From Phytophthora hibernalis (lineage: Eukaryota > Oomycota > Peronosporomycetes > Peronosporales > Peronosporaceae), in contig JAAKBF010000048.1 in assembly GCA_012656075.1 (NCBI GenBank), positions 558,001-622,000 on the forward strand: a stretch of DNA of 64,000 nt, given 5' to 3'. The number at the start of each line of letters is the position of its first letter. The stretch's first letter is position 1. Under the pieces are notes generated by a model. That model was not told where the DNA came from. It ran no database searches and was given only the letters and a program-made list of their open reading frames with translations. Positions 22,406 through 34,464 of the stretch are shown in pieces. Both the position numbers and the translations under genes were made by a program.

Positions 22406-25285
22406 ATGGAGGGGCCTCCTGTGGGCAGCCTGACGCTGAGTGGCACTGGCTATAGTCCCGGTAACGTGCGGCCGAGTCGCCCTGCTGGTAGTATGTCACT
22501 CAACCCAGATGCAGCCATGAACCCAGCCTTGGTGGCCAAGATCGTATCAGTCGATGCACTGATGAAGGAGCTTCGCAAAGCTATTCACGCTATGTTCTGC
22601 ACGGTCGACCAGAGTATCCCCAGCTCAAGTGCATACGAGAACTACTCGCGACAGGCCTTTCGTTTCTTCACGACTACCAACTCCATTACGCTGGAATGCT
22701 TCCAAAACAAAGTCGTTCGGCTCGGTCTACGGGTAACCCCGCGACTATGCACTGAACTCTTTGGCCGCATTGACCAGGAAGACCTGGGCGAGATCGACTT
22801 CCCCACTTTCGCGCAACGAATTTTTCTACCAGAAACCTTTTTCTCGACTGATGAGCCTTCACCGGTGCCACGATCGGAGGCATCCACCAAGATCTCCATT
22901 AAAGAGACTTCACAAATCGGTCCGAACTTGGGTCACCTCGACCTAGGGATGCAAATAATCAAGATGCTCCTACGGTTTCAGGCCCCAAAAAATCGCCTCT
23001 TTTGCACGAGTACATGGCTCTAGATGAACTTGAGAAATGTATTGCACGGAAATTGGAGGAGAAGATGCCACACAGTGCAGATTTGGTTGGCGAAGCCTTC
23101 CGGTTCTTTACGAATGCGGAAGCTATCACGTTTGCGAACTTCCATCGCCACTTGGAAATGCTGCAGGTTCATTTATCTCCTCCCAAGTGCCGAGAACTTT
23201 TGTCCGATTCGACAAGGATAGGGACGGGTGATTGATACAATTGAGTTCGCCACAACACTCTTTCGCAACCAGAACTCTAGACCAGGCAGCGCAACATCTC
23301 TCAGAAGCCAAGATCCGGAACCGCGTCTCTCGACTAAGCAGCTTATTGCAATGGTACGGGAAAGAATGGGCCAACTATCTGAAGAAACAGATCGGTTCCA
23401 GCAAGCCTTTATGCTGTTTGGCAAATCTTCGGGAATCTCTCTCCACGACCTCAGCGTTGCGATGAGAAGGCTCGGGATGAAGATGTCAGAGAAGCAGCTG
23501 CAGGATTTATTTGTTACATTTGACTTCGATAAGACTGGCGATCTCGATGTGAACAAGTTTGTCCAAGGCGTAATGCTTGACGACTACTCGACTTCGTTCT
23601 GGCTCTCGGTTAAGGACCGGCAAAAAGTTGATGACTCTCGGCGCAAGCTGTACTCGATGGCAGTACAGTCAGTTCAAGAATCGTGGACTATTGCTGACAT
23701 TGAGCGCATGTTGCGCGAAAAGATTGAGCAACGCACATCCCGATCATCGGATTGCTTCAGACAAGCTTTTCGTATTTTCAAAAGGTCAACGGGATTAAAC
23801 CGCACGAGTTTCACTCATCTTTGGAGGCGATAGGATTGGCACTGACTCGCGTTCAAGCCGATATTTTGTTTCGTCGCTTTGACAAAGATGGAAGTGGGGA
23901 CATTGACCTAAACGAGTTCATTCATGGCGTGCTGCCTCCTGACTACATTGGCATCTCTTGGGTTGCGGCAGCTGATGAGCTCCACAGAATTGAAGCTCAT
24001 AACAAGAAAGCACATGCGCTGGCAAATCCTGACCAGTACATGACCGAGATCGAGATGGAAAGCTGGACCTTAGATGAAATTGAAACGCGTATTCGGGACA
24101 AGATCCAACAAGCAACGTCGCGTAGCTCGGATACTTTCCGCCAAGCGTACAAGATTTTTAAGAAGGCCAGCCACGTATCCATGGACGAGTTTCGCGAGCG
24201 ATTGCTTGCTCTCGGGTTTCGACTGACCCCTGCGCAGTGTTTGGGACTCTTCAAGCGGTACGATACGGATAACAGCAATGATCTGGATTTGCAGGAGTTT
24301 TGTTTGAAAATTTTACCACCAGACTACACTCACGACGGTGACCACTGGTCCCACTCAGAAAAGTTCAAAAGGAGCGGCAACGACAGAAGCTGGAATACGT
24401 AAAGCGATCGAAGAACGGACTGATCACGCTCCCGAAGTTCATCGAATCGCACCGATTTACACGAGGTCACTACGTTTCGCATACATTTGAGGATATGCAG
24501 CAAGGAACGATGCCATCCTTTGCTAGTAGTGATGAAGGAAGCAGCAAGTCATATCGGACATCGACATCCTCGACAGCTGAAGAAGGCACTCGCCCGACTA
24601 CACCTCGACACCTTCGCACATCTCGCCCTCAAGTGCTGCTTCCACGGAACGCAGTTCCCAACACCTCCCTAGCCCCCGAAGCAGTAGTAGAACTGCATCG
24701 AATTCGTCGACGAGCCCAGAGGATGCGTGTAGCCCTCGTAAACTTCGGACAGCTACGGCTAGTCGCCCTAGTGAAGCGCAGCAAACGTACTCAGTACAGG
24801 CTACGCCACCAACATCTCCTCGTGTGACGTCTCCTACTCGCCCAATGTCTCCGCGTGATATGGTTGCTTCGTCGCTCTCGCCTCATCACAAAAGCCGTCC
24901 TGTAACCCCAAGAAAAACTCCACTGAAAGTCGAGGAGCCTGCAGTTGAGTATGAAGACGAAGAAATTATCGAGGATGACGCAGTTTCTACTGCATCATTG
25001 GATCTATCCCGTGGAAAAAGGATGTCACAACACCGGCGAAAGCATGCGAAGTCAAGTCGCCACCATCATGACAGCAGTACGAGGTCAAGTCAAGTGTCGG
25101 TGCGCCCAGCTGAAAGCGTCACCAGTAGTTCTACCAGTACTGCAAGTGGTGTTGTTGGAACAGCCAAACACATGCCACAAAGAAACCACGTCCTGTTGAT
25201 CAAGAGATACATGCAGGCAGCTGGAAAGGCTCCGGAATTGAGCTCGTCAAAAAGTACCAAACGCTTCAGTATAGCACGCAGGTAA
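22406..25285 (+). CDS. Multi-EF-hand calcium-binding protein with Ser/Pro-rich tail
   Basis: An intronless gene of about 961 residues once single bases are restored at six homopolymers (near 22985, 23205, 23225, 23780, 24370, 24575). It carries repeated modules of about 140-190 residues. Each has a pre-helix (IxxxIRxKIxQxTSRSSDxFRQAFRIF), a degenerate EF loop and a canonical EF loop. Clear loops are DKDRDG, DFDKTGDLDVNKF, DKDGSGDIDLNEF and DTDNSNDLDLQEF; the first module (DQEDLGEIDF) is degenerate. After about residue 700 come a basic helix (KKERQRQKLEYVKRSK), Ser/Thr/Pro repeats (SPTRPMSPRD), an acidic patch and a basic end. No kinase, phosphatase or transmembrane domain, so a calcium sensor or scaffold is likely. 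The repeats suggest growth by internal duplication. Confidence 0.85.
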
Positions 25286-26286
25286 TGATGCGATTCACCT
25301 ATTGAAAGTCCGCAGCTACACTTTTAAACCTGACGCGATCGATTTGGGATGCCCAAGTTCCAGCAATACGGAAGGATGTGTGCATTCCTCGTAAACTAAA
25401 TAGCAATACGTACCAGGAATATCAGACCACACATCGTTAAAATGCATCGAAAACACGGACAACAAAACGAGTAAGATTCATCGAAAATCGAATTGTTTAG
25501 CCAGGCAAAAATAAATTCTTCCGCTTATCCGTGCGCGCACAGTTCCGGACCACGCACAGTTCCGGACCACCTCGATTCCATACAAGTTCTATTTAAAGCT
25601 CGTTTTTTCAATCGATCGCTGAGGCTTCATTTTAACGCGTATCGAGTTATTGAAACTACCACAAGACAGCCACTGACGAGACGAATCGAATGGTATCATT
25701 TACAGTCGATTCACACTTGATTTGGTGGTCTTGGCCCAGATCGATCCGTCAGCGGGTGTTGCCAAGGATCAAAATTGGTGCGAATGCGTCGTTTCCCAAA
25801 ATAAAACGTACGTGACAATGGTCGCAACCTCACCAAAACTTGCTCATTCGGGGCAGTATTGTACTGGCGAGATGAAATGCACCACCATTTTTTTATTTTC
25901 ATCATAAAATTAAAAATACTTATCGTATTGATACAGGAAGACCAGCAATAGAAAGCTCTTTGTTTACTCTAGCTATTCATGTGCTTGCTGTTCACGCAGC
26001 TCGGAGTTTGAGCGGCATGGCACCGATCAAATCGCGACGGATAAAAGATGCTGATCATGGATGCACGAAGCATTTTTGTCGATATCTCCCGCCTGAACGC
26101 ACATATACAGTGGAGCTTTGCGTCAGAATGTAGCTTGTACATTCCTTTCATCGGCACAAAAGATGATGAGTTACAGTGCATCTTTATCTGGACAACATAC
26201 TTATTACGAGATGAACCGCTTTTTAATAGCGACCTAGCATCAATTTCGCTTTAAATGTTGCTACTCATCACAATTCAATTTGCAGC
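25286..26286. other. Intergenic, no gene supported
   Basis: A short direct repeat of a GCACAGTTCCGGACCAC unit occurs twice in tandem near 25537-25571. Small open frames at 25722 and 26048 have no recognisable domain or codon signal. CAATTTGCAG just before 26287 could be a splice acceptor, so an upstream exon of the next gene may hide here. Confidence 0.3.
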
Positions 26287-26989
26287 ATGAGAGGAAAGAG
26301 CCGACTGAAAACTTCCAGCACCATGCCATCGACCAGAACCGGGCTAGAGCACTCTGCTAGTACGGACACTGCTGCTGGGCCAATGACACACCAAACACCG
26401 TTCCAGCGTATACGTGATCTTCTTGCGTCTCGTGTAGATAACAACGAAGGTCGGGTTATTTTGACGGTGGATTGTAAGGACGGTATCATCTTACTTTACA
26501 ATGGCATATGACTGAATCTACTAACATTGTGCGCTGTTGCTACACAACTCACTGAGATCTTCAATGTTTTCTTAAAGCAAACCCAACCCCCGACCGTGTT
26601 GTTCTCCAGATGAAGCTCCTATGGGTGTCGAGCCATCAACACAAACAATGGCGTTTTGTGTGGCTTCACTTCATCGATGCCAACTCTCCAGAACCGCTTG
26701 GCGACCTGCTCGGGTACGTACGACACTACAAGGTTCATTCTTTCCGAGTTCATACTAATTCTGCTGTTCATTGTGTCTTACTCTTCCATAGACCTTTCGT
26801 GACCCGTACGCTGAAAACACGCACGATGTGGATACGCTACTATTCACTGCCACTGTTTGGGGTGTCGACGCGGAAGATACCAGCCTGCCCCCTGAGGGTG
26901 CCATTGTCCGTATCTCCGGTTGTTCAAACCTCGGACTCTACCGTGACACTCAGTGCCAGGGTGGGCAACTTGGCGTGGCCGTGGGGTAA
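26287..26989 (+). CDS. Unrecognised three-exon gene, beta-rich protein
   Basis: I do not recognise the family. A splice model keeps one frame: exons 26287-26473, 26578-26717, 26792-26989 with introns of 104 and 74 bp (GTAAGG...AAAG and GTACGA...CATAG). It gives 174 residues. The middle exon reads PDRVVLQMKLLWVSSHQHKQ and the last reads VDTLLFTATVWGVDAED then GAIVRISGCSNLGLYRDTQC, alternating hydrophobic strands that suggest a small beta fold. The first 40 residues are Ser/Thr-rich. No signal peptide or membrane segment is visible. The start is uncertain: ATG 26287 and 26323 are both possible, and an upstream exon may exist. The phase agreement across both junctions is the main support. Confidence 0.55.
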
Positions 26990-27900
26990 CACTTCCTCAG
27001 AAGCTGTAGCTTTACTGATTGCATTTATCTTCTGTAGTTGACATAGTGTTTTGCGACGCTATACCACTTTGAGTATACATGTACTTTATTTCTTTTTTAT
27101 TCAGTCTTGCACCACAGCAGTGGTGGTTGTGACAGTTCGATCAAAAACGTTTAAACATTTTTGTTTCCTTGTACAGTTTAGACAGAGTTTACTAATACTT
27201 TTTTACGAAATCAACCTCGTAAAACGTTGATTTGATATCAGTAAGTCCATAATGGAACGTTGGCCTCCCACGGCCTGAACGGGTGCATCATGTGCGCGGT
27301 TGGGTACATTGGGCCGCTTTAATAAACGATTATCGAACTGTCCGATTATATAAACAGTCAACTGACGCGTTATTACACGTTTTACGGAATAAACGTTTAT
27401 ACGCCCGTTGCCAACACTGATCACAGTGGGATCTAGACAGCTGATTCCTCAAAACAACCGCATCTTCCGCTGTTACAGTACACTTAGATGCGTTGTCCTA
27501 TGTCGTTCTATTGTAGGCCATAGTTGTATTGAAGCCCGACTCCTGAGGTAGCAATTGACGAATTGGCTTAAGTCGTGCATTTGTAGTCCAGAGTTACATT
27601 GAAGCCGGGCGCCACCGCTATTACCGGAAGCTCATTCTAGTAAAACCAGACATGAATGAGAAGTGATCTACTGTTTGATTTGTATTTAATTTTTTTCTAA
27701 CGAAGCATTTTGAAAAACAAATACGCGATTTTTAAGTCGTTCATCTGTCGAGGTGGAAGTGCATCTGGTTGATCTGGTAGCGTGAAGTAGAAACAACGCA
27801 ACCAAAGGAACAGTGGGGAAAATGTGACTTCAGCTAGAGCGTGGTAGAACGTTGCACAAGTGTTTGGATTAGCTACGCATACTCAAGCTGTAGAAAAGTA
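26990..27900. other. Intergenic with two 31-bp imperfect direct repeats
   Basis: Similar strings starting GTAGGCCATAGTTGTATTGA (about 27513) and GTAGTCCAGAGTTACATTGA (about 27581) lie 68 bases apart. At 27213 and 27378 the strings CGTAAAACG and CGTTTTACG form a loose inverted pair. No coding signal. Confidence 0.3.
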
Positions 27901-28882
27901 TTAGTCTGCGTTACTAATTTTAAAATGTGGTTTCAATGCCAACATACACTCCTTAAGCCCTTTGTGGTATCGCTGAGCTAAACGCAAATTCAGCTTCCTC
28001 ATGCGCATTCTATCAACTCTGTCCCGCTGGTGTAGATCTTGAAGTTTCCGAACGACGGTCGTTTGAAGTTGTTCGAGTTGCTGCACAATCAAAAGCAATT
28101 GCAACGCACAGAAACATCTTGCAGGATCCGAACAGTTGTCACGAAGCTCTGCAACCACGTAGTGATTCTCTAGATTTTCCGCAGACCTGTATTCCATCGT
28201 CACGTCCGAATCATACTCTATTTGGTCTGATCTTGTTTCATCATGAAGCAAAAGTTGTGACCGCTCAGATTCACGGTGTTCCGCTCGAATGGAATCGGGC
28301 TCACATGGGGCTGGGGACGAATTGTGGTCACGGCCGTAGATTCCACAACAGGTTGGGGCGGCAGAGGAGGAACCGAAGATGCACTTGATCGATGTTGATA
28401 CATGCCATTACGGTAGCGCAATGCGCGGTCGTCAACACGAGACTTCACGGCGCGCACCAACTTGTGTAATGCTGTCTGGTCAGCTTCCCGTGCTCGTTCG
28501 CATGCCCTCCAAAGACCTGTGAACTTCCTCCGCAAACTTTCAACTGGACGCATCGGACGATGTAGTTCTGGATGAGAGTTGGTTGAATCCTGCTGCTACG
28601 TTATCCCAATCCGCTAGAACAACCGGGAGAACTCGATCAATTTCCTTCACGAGATGTAGCTGCTCAGTAATAGTGTAGTTCCGCGAACCGTGTCGTTTAG
28701 TGTGTTTATCTGTATTATACAACGTTCAATTAGTAGCCCACTCTCGCGACTGCTATCGAACACTTACAAACCTGTCCTTGATACCTCCGATGCAAATTGA
28801 GCAATGAGGTGTCGTTCAATGGGAGCGAGTAGGTTCGATTTTTCTGAAAAGCATTGGAACTAGGTTCAACCCAAGTTGTCAT
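27901..28882 (-). CDS. Myb/trihelix-like protein with DUF6818-type domain
   Basis: Two exons: 28882-28768 and 28709-27901, intron 58 bp with donor GTAAGTG. About 307 residues. After a 38-residue leader comes RHGSRNYTITEQLHLVKEID then RVLPVVLADWDNVAAGFN and RPVESLRRKFTGLWRACE, the tri-helical pattern of the Myb-like DUF6818 domain that is common in oomycetes. A Pro-rich linker follows, then a C-terminal coiled-coil (QQLEQLQTTVVRKLQDLHQR). The frame changes near 28590 (+1 or two missing bases) and at TTTT near 28245 (one missing base). DNA binding is likely by analogy; targets unknown. Related proteins are also found inside transposons, so a mobile origin is possible. Confidence 0.65.
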
Positions 28883-29029
28883 TTTGGATTTTACCTTCAA
28901 ATCCCCATTGACGAAGGTCGACCAGGTTCACTGTACGATTGATCGAGTGGGAAGATTATTTTTCATCAGGTATGTGTCAAGTACCACACTAATGTTTCTT
29001 TCTTCGTGTCTGTCAGGTGCAGTGGAGTA

Positions 29030-29340
29030 ATGTCTGGCCGCGGCAAGGGAGCTAAAGGACTTGGAAAGGGTGGTGCGAAGTGTCATCGCAACATCTTGCG
29101 CGACAACGCGCAAGCCATCTCTAGGTCGGCCATCCGTAAGCTCGCCCGACGCGCTGGGGTTATTCGGATGTCAGCCTAGTTGTCGAAGAAACCCGAGCTG
29201 TCCTGAAGGTTTTTCTTCGGAACCTTGTCCAGGATGCTGTTGTGTACACGTAACACGCAAACCGCAAGACGGTCACGACAATGGACGTATTGTATGCTCT
29301 TAAGCGTCAAGGTCGAACAATTTACGGGTTCGGCAGCTAA
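29030..29340 (+). pseudogene. Histone H4 pseudogene
   Basis: Begins MSGRGKGAKGLGKGGAK and continues with recognisable H4 segments: AIRKLARRAGVIRMS, VVEETRAVLKVFL, HANRKTVTTMDVLYALKRQ and a final YGFGS stop. The length of 311 bp is one base short of the usual 312. Damage: a one-base loss after RMSA (29177-29180) and an in-frame TAA at about 29250 where H4 has the Glu of TEHA. Several substitutions fall at positions that are nearly invariant in H4 (Arg17 to Cys, Lys20 to Asn, Gly to Ala). Intronless, so it may be a retrocopy or an old duplicate; no poly(A) tract is obvious. Confidence 0.88.
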
Positions 29341-29892
29341 TCGCACAAAGGGACCTGGTAAAGAAGGGTGATAGTATGTGATCCGAAAAGAGAGTTTTCG
29401 TTTTGTTTATTTATTTAGTTTGTTTAATCTACTATTTCTTTAAACTACTTCCCCGGGACGCTTGTCGCCCGGGTAGGCAGTACCGTATTCCACCTGTTAC
29501 AGGCGTCACCAATCTACAGGCGGGTAGGGCTCGTACTTAACTCGACGTATTTGGTCATACCTCTGTTACACTACCGGTAGTTTAATAGCTCACTAATACT
29601 AATAAAGTACCTACCAACGACATATTCCTGTTCATCATACCTGCAGGACCTTGCTCATGAATTTTTGTAGCTGAAGCGCAAACGGCGATCGATTTACTTG
29701 CCTTGGTCTGCCGTATGACCATCATATTGAATGTACCGGTATTATACCTATTGTTTCATTGGCTAAAAGTGAGAGACGCTTGTAACTAGGAATACGGTAT
29801 TTTTTAATTCGAAATACAGTTATCGACAAAATAATGAAGCCATCTCACGCAACTTTAGGGCTACACTCTCGTCCATCCGAATCACAACAACA
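29341..29892. other. AT-rich intergenic region
   Basis: Contains a CCCGGGACGCTTGTCGCCCGGG-like GC hairpin near 29451-29474, directly downstream of the H4 pseudogene, which could be a relic of a histone 3' stem-loop or simply chance. No coding signal. Confidence 0.25.
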
Positions 29893-31732
29893 ATGGCGAC
29901 AGCCGTCGATACGCTGGCGCTGTTCGAGCGCATCCTGGCACTCGTTAAACCCCAGGAACTGCATCGCAGCTGCAACGACGTCCTCCACGATGAAATATCC
30001 GCCTTGCAGAAATCCGTAGACGACGTCGTGGCGATTTTCGCCAAAGTGGCGGAAGTGCGCGAGGCTGTAAACCAACTGGAACAGGGCAAAGCGTCGACTG
30101 GGCGCAGTGCGAGTTTGATGGAAGTGATGGACAACACAATGGAGTTGCAACGGGAAGTGGGGGAGAAATTGGGGCAGATGGCGACCGGCATGAAAGTGGT
30201 GCGTCCCAAATGTGGAGAAATGGGATTTTGTAAACTTGAGTGACAATTGTGTGTGTGGATTGATATTGTAGCAGGCAGATGCTGAAGTGCAGAAGAAAGC
30301 GGAAGTTCAAGAGAAGAGGAAACGGAGAGATGAGGTGAAGGAGACTGAATCTTCGTCGAGTGACTCGTCGTCTTCTAGTGAAGAAGAAGAAGATGAAGAA
30401 GAGCCAAAGAGAAGAAACAGAAGAGAGAGAAGGTGGAGGAGGATCACAAGCGAGTGAAATCGAACGGTTCTGTGGAAGCGAATAAGATGAGCGCGGACAT
30501 GCACATGGCTCACGAGTGCTTGAATGCGATAACGACGGTGAGGACGATCAACAAGAGGATCCAGTTCGACATTCAGGACCAGTGGGCGAGGGCGGTGTTT
30601 GACATTAAGCGAATCCTCAAGCGCCAGGCGGAATGCGACGCCCGTACAACAGACAATGCGGTAGTTGAGGTGGCTGCCCGCGCGCTTGAAGCTGCTGCTG
30701 TGGTTTTCAAGAAGTTGGAGTGGACTGAAGAACATACGAAGGAAGTGCAGGGTCTTACTGCCGCACTGAAATCTGCGTGCTCGAGGAACGAGATGCTGAG
30801 AAGTTACTTCCACCGGTAAGGCGTGGCCGTACTTCGCTTCGGCACAAGACTCATCCTGACTGTTGGTTGTGTGTGTATGGGCAGCGTTCGAGCGCAGCTG
30901 GAGAGCGTCGAGATGGAAATTCCTCTATACCTGACGAAAAGCACAGAGGATTCTGGCAGTCTGAAAACTGCAACAGCGGGTAGTAAGAACGGTAGCAAGT
31001 CGCTGGAACAGCAGCTTGGGGCTTATCAAGAACTGATCGTCAAAATATCGTCGCTGCCGAAACGTGAAAAGGAAAAGTCGTTCTTGATGCACTTAGCGTG
31101 GTGCAGCAAGTGATCGTCGATGATTCTACTTGTGCGCATCAGGGAGACATTCGTCGTTCTATCGAGCACGTGAGGAATTGGATTGGCGAGGTTCCACTTT
31201 GGAAGTCTTTAGCCGAGGAATATCTCCGCTTTGCGAACAACGTTATTGGTTACAGCAAAAGGATGAACGACAAGCAGAACCAAGTCGGATGGCAAAGGTA
31301 CGCGTGCATATTGAAATTGCTCATCCATAGCTCCTTTAAAACTAACAGTCCGATGATGTACTTGCGTGCAGTCTTGCTACAAGTTTAGTCACTCTTCTGG
31401 ACGAAAAGAGAAAACTGTCCATAATGAAGACGTTGACACCCGAAGAGACAAGGGATCTGAATGTGAAGGACTGGCTCGCATCGATTCGGACTCAAGTGGA
31501 GCAGTGGCAAGATGGTATCTTCTCGCTGGGTCAGGTGGACAAAATGCTGCAGACCCTCAACGATGTAATTTCCTACGAGTCGGAGAGGTGGAATCCGCTA
31601 GAAGACCCGACCGTTTGCACCTGTGTGGAAAAGTTGACGATCTGCATTCAAATGATCAAAAAGAAAGCGCATCGCGACAAACGGCTGAAGACTGTGAAGA
31701 AGTGGAAGTCCAGCATCGACAAGTATCAGTAA
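29893..31732 (+). CDS. Unrecognised coiled-coil family, member A (four exons)
   Basis: Function unknown. Exons 29893-30198, 30272-30815, 30885-31297, 31372-31732; 541 residues when one base is restored in the A runs near 30412 and 31074, and then all phases close. Layout: N-terminal helical domain (ALFERILALV, then DEISALQKSVDDVVAIFAKV, EVREAVNQLEQGKAS, SLMEVMDNTMELQRE), a charged hinge of Lys/Arg and a Ser/Glu run (ESSSSDSSSSSEEEEDEEE), a helical middle, and a C-terminal helical domain (DIRRSIEHVRNWIGEVPLW). Three relatives in this window share the N-terminal or later segments and intron positions. The acidic and basic patches resemble nuclear proteins, but no known domain was identified. 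Confidence 0.75.
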
Positions 31733-33041
31733 TTGTGCACTGCATCGTTGCATTCAGTCTCAAACGTGGTGGTCAGCTGAAATAGAGCATTGGTTTTCAA
31801 CGACTCGGAACATCGGTTCCTGCGCTTCAAACTAAACGCAGGCAAGTGTTTCATGTTTTCATGGATGCTTTGTTCAACCATCTACATGTAATTCCAACGC
31901 TTACCCATGTGTGAAAGCAGCAATGGACAGCTTGGTACCTAAAAAGCGGACACATTTCTGTCCAAAAGGAAATGGACTGCTTGGTGGAAACGCAGATGGG
32001 TGAAATGGTAGTCCAAGCAGTTGATCTTCCGTGGGAAATAAGGAACAAGTACGATCACCGATTGCTAAAAGATCAAGAATGAGTCGAATGATCCTGTAAG
32101 TTGGCCTCCGACTGGATCATAGTTACTTCAATTAAAAGCTTTCGAGCCGCATGCGTCTCAAGAGGAAAGCATGTTCTTCACACGCAGCATCCTCCAGTAT
32201 CTAGGATAGCGCCCACTCAAGATGCACTTCACCGTTGTTGCGAGACTGGTGATGTGTACACCCTTCACTCTAATTAGTCGTGCTTCGAATATAGTAAAAA
32301 AAGTGTACTTTTTCGTGACACAGCTCCCAACAAAATTTTCCAGGTGAGCTGAAATTTGCACAAAGACACCGGATTTCGACAGACCTCGAATCCAGTCGTG
32401 TCATCAGGGCTACACAACTCTTAAGTATTAAATCCAATAGCATTCGAGGAACGTTTACATTTCTGCAGCAAAAATCGTAAACCATAATTAGTCATGGCAC
32501 GACTAATTAGAGTGAAGGTGTACGTGATTAAACGTCTGCCAAGTATGGTGGAGTCCTATCTGGAAGCGTGCTTTGAGCGGGGGAACAATGCAGTAAAATG
32601 AATTGAACGCTGCGAATTTGCAAGTATCTTTGGGAGTGGAGAAGGCCTGAAAGCACTTTGCCGTGTTAGCGGAGCGTTCACGATGTACTTCTGAAGCACT
32701 TCAGTTCCCCCGTGACGCAACGACACTGAATCGTGCACTGATACTCGCACCACTTTTGACAGCGCGGTACTGTAAAAGGGCGCCCTTGACTTTTGTGGGG
32801 AACTATTCAGTGTTGCCGTTTACTTGAAGTACTACATGTATACGTACATGCAGTATCTTCCTCCTACAGCAAACGCTATGTTCTGAGTACCGTGGCATCA
32901 CATACAAATGCACCTGAACATCATCGATCACTTGGACTGTCAACATAGCTAGCTACACCTAGTCCGTCTTCATCTATGATCTAAGCTTACGTGTAGCTTT
33001 CAAAAGTTGTGTCGACTCAATCACAAATGCCTGTGCGAAGG
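31733..33041. other. Intergenic region with one MITE
   Basis: Apart from the element at 32259-32520 nothing is recognisable. Small open frames do not show codon or domain signals. Confidence 0.3.
32259..32520. mobile_element. MITE, 262 bp, 24-25 bp terminal inverted repeats, TA target
   Basis: Left end CACCCTTCACTCTAATTAGT... and right end ...ACTAATTAGAGTGAAGGTG are inverted copies that differ by one C. TA flanks both sides (32257-32258 and 32521-32522). TA duplication suggests a Tc1/mariner-type mobiliser. The inside has no coding frame. Confidence 0.8.
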
Positions 33042-34450
33042 CTAACATAATAGAGCAAGAATGCCTGTGGCAAGTCTACAGACCACAAAGAGACGTACAT
33101 TTGTTAATTCCAAGACGGCATGGTACCAATTGACAACAAATTGAACATTACCTTTTCCACCCAATTTGATTGCCCTCGCCGAGTATTTTTTCGATGTATA
33201 GCTCCAGACTTTCGGCGTAGCAACGATATTCACCCCGAAGATCCTCGTCCTGTGGGAAGTCATTGATCCAATTTCTCACCAATTTAACTGAGCTTCGCAC
33301 CTCTAGCTGACGCCTGCAATGGCGATCAATTACCATGACATTTTAAGAGCATCTCTAACAATCAGAGGCTTATCATGGTCGGATGCATCGACTATACGTC
33401 GAGAAAAATGATCGAAAGGGGTTGTGGGCATGAATCTGTCCAAGTTTGTCCAAGCGCTAATCACAACAAACAACTGATTTTAGGCCTAGCGACGATGTTC
33501 ATCAGCGATGCCCCTTTACCTGCTAAGGTGCGTCCCTAAATTGGCACTTTTTGCGCGTGCAAGTGAAACTTCAGCAGCCAGTGACTCAACTGCCTCACGA
33601 TTCTCCAACTTCCAGTTCGCTTTTAGGAACGTGGTTGAAGCCTTCTCAATCGCCTGCGAAGTCAGCTTCATTGCGTTTTCGTCGATTATAGATCCACTTT
33701 CATCGTACTGTTGCCGCAAAAGATGTCTGAGATCAATCGTCGTGGTCTTCCAAGACCAAGGCATTATTTTGTCTATTTGTACCATCATCTGCGATGCTTT
33801 CTCCAAGCAGTTTTGAGCGACCCGGATTTCCGGCTTCTCGGCGTCACTATCCTCTTTACCGGCTGAGCTACATTGCACATCCTGCTTCTTGTTTAATTGA
33901 TCCACTTCATCGACAATACCTGAGGTATTCCCACGCTCGTCTCCTAATTTATCTGCAGTCACTTGACTCCGTGTCTGTTTCTTCCTCCGTTCCCCCTGCA
34001 ATTCCTCCATCTCCATCTCACTGTTATCTTCACTGCTGCTTTCAGAGGAAGACGAAGACGTGTCACTTGATAAAGGATCATCCTGAACCTGCTTCTCCTT
34101 CACCTCATCTCTCCGTTTCATTTTATCTTGAATGTCCTCCTTCTCGACTTCAGCATCTGCATGCTACAATATCAATCCACAAGACAATTGAAAACTCCCA
34201 AGTTAACCGAATCCCCATTTCTTACACTTGGGACGCACCACTTTCATGCCCACCGCCATCTGCCCCAATTTTCCCCCAATTCCCGTTGCAGCTCCATTGT
34301 GCTGTCCATCACTTCCATCAAACTCGCGCCGCACCCAGTCGACGCCTTGCCCTGTTCCAGTTGGCTTACAGCCTCGCGCACTTCCGTCACTTTGGCGAAA
34401 ATCGCCACGACGTCGTCTACGGATTTCTGCAAGGCGGAGATTGGGATCCA
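33042..34450 (-). pseudogene. Coiled-coil family member B, truncated at both ends
   Basis: Similarity to member A starts inside its first exon (LQKSVDDVVAIFAKVTEVRE at 34435) and not at its start. The first intron keeps the same place and the same start GTGCGTCCC. Exon 2 (about 34165-33523) has the basic-acidic hinge MKRRDEVKEKQ, DTSSSSSESSSEDN and LTSQAIEKASTTFLKANWKL, ending at a conserved donor. Exon 3 is shortened to SSVKLVRNWINDFPQDEDL and YIEKILGEGNQIGWKR, and exon 4 begins with the equivalent RLATG but stops after about 11 codons. One base is missing in the A run near 34270. The lost N terminus and C terminus argue for a pseudogene. Confidence 0.65.
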
Positions 34451-34464
34451 TACAACGAAAATTG

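Noticed and set aside
27213..27390. Possible MITE bounded by CGTAAAACG and CGTTTTACG
   Set aside because: Only 9-10 bases pair, no target duplication was found, and the inside shows no symmetry.
29451..29474. GC hairpin downstream of the H4 pseudogene as histone 3' stem-loop
   Set aside because: Sequence is unlike the canonical histone stem-loop; noted only as a hairpin.
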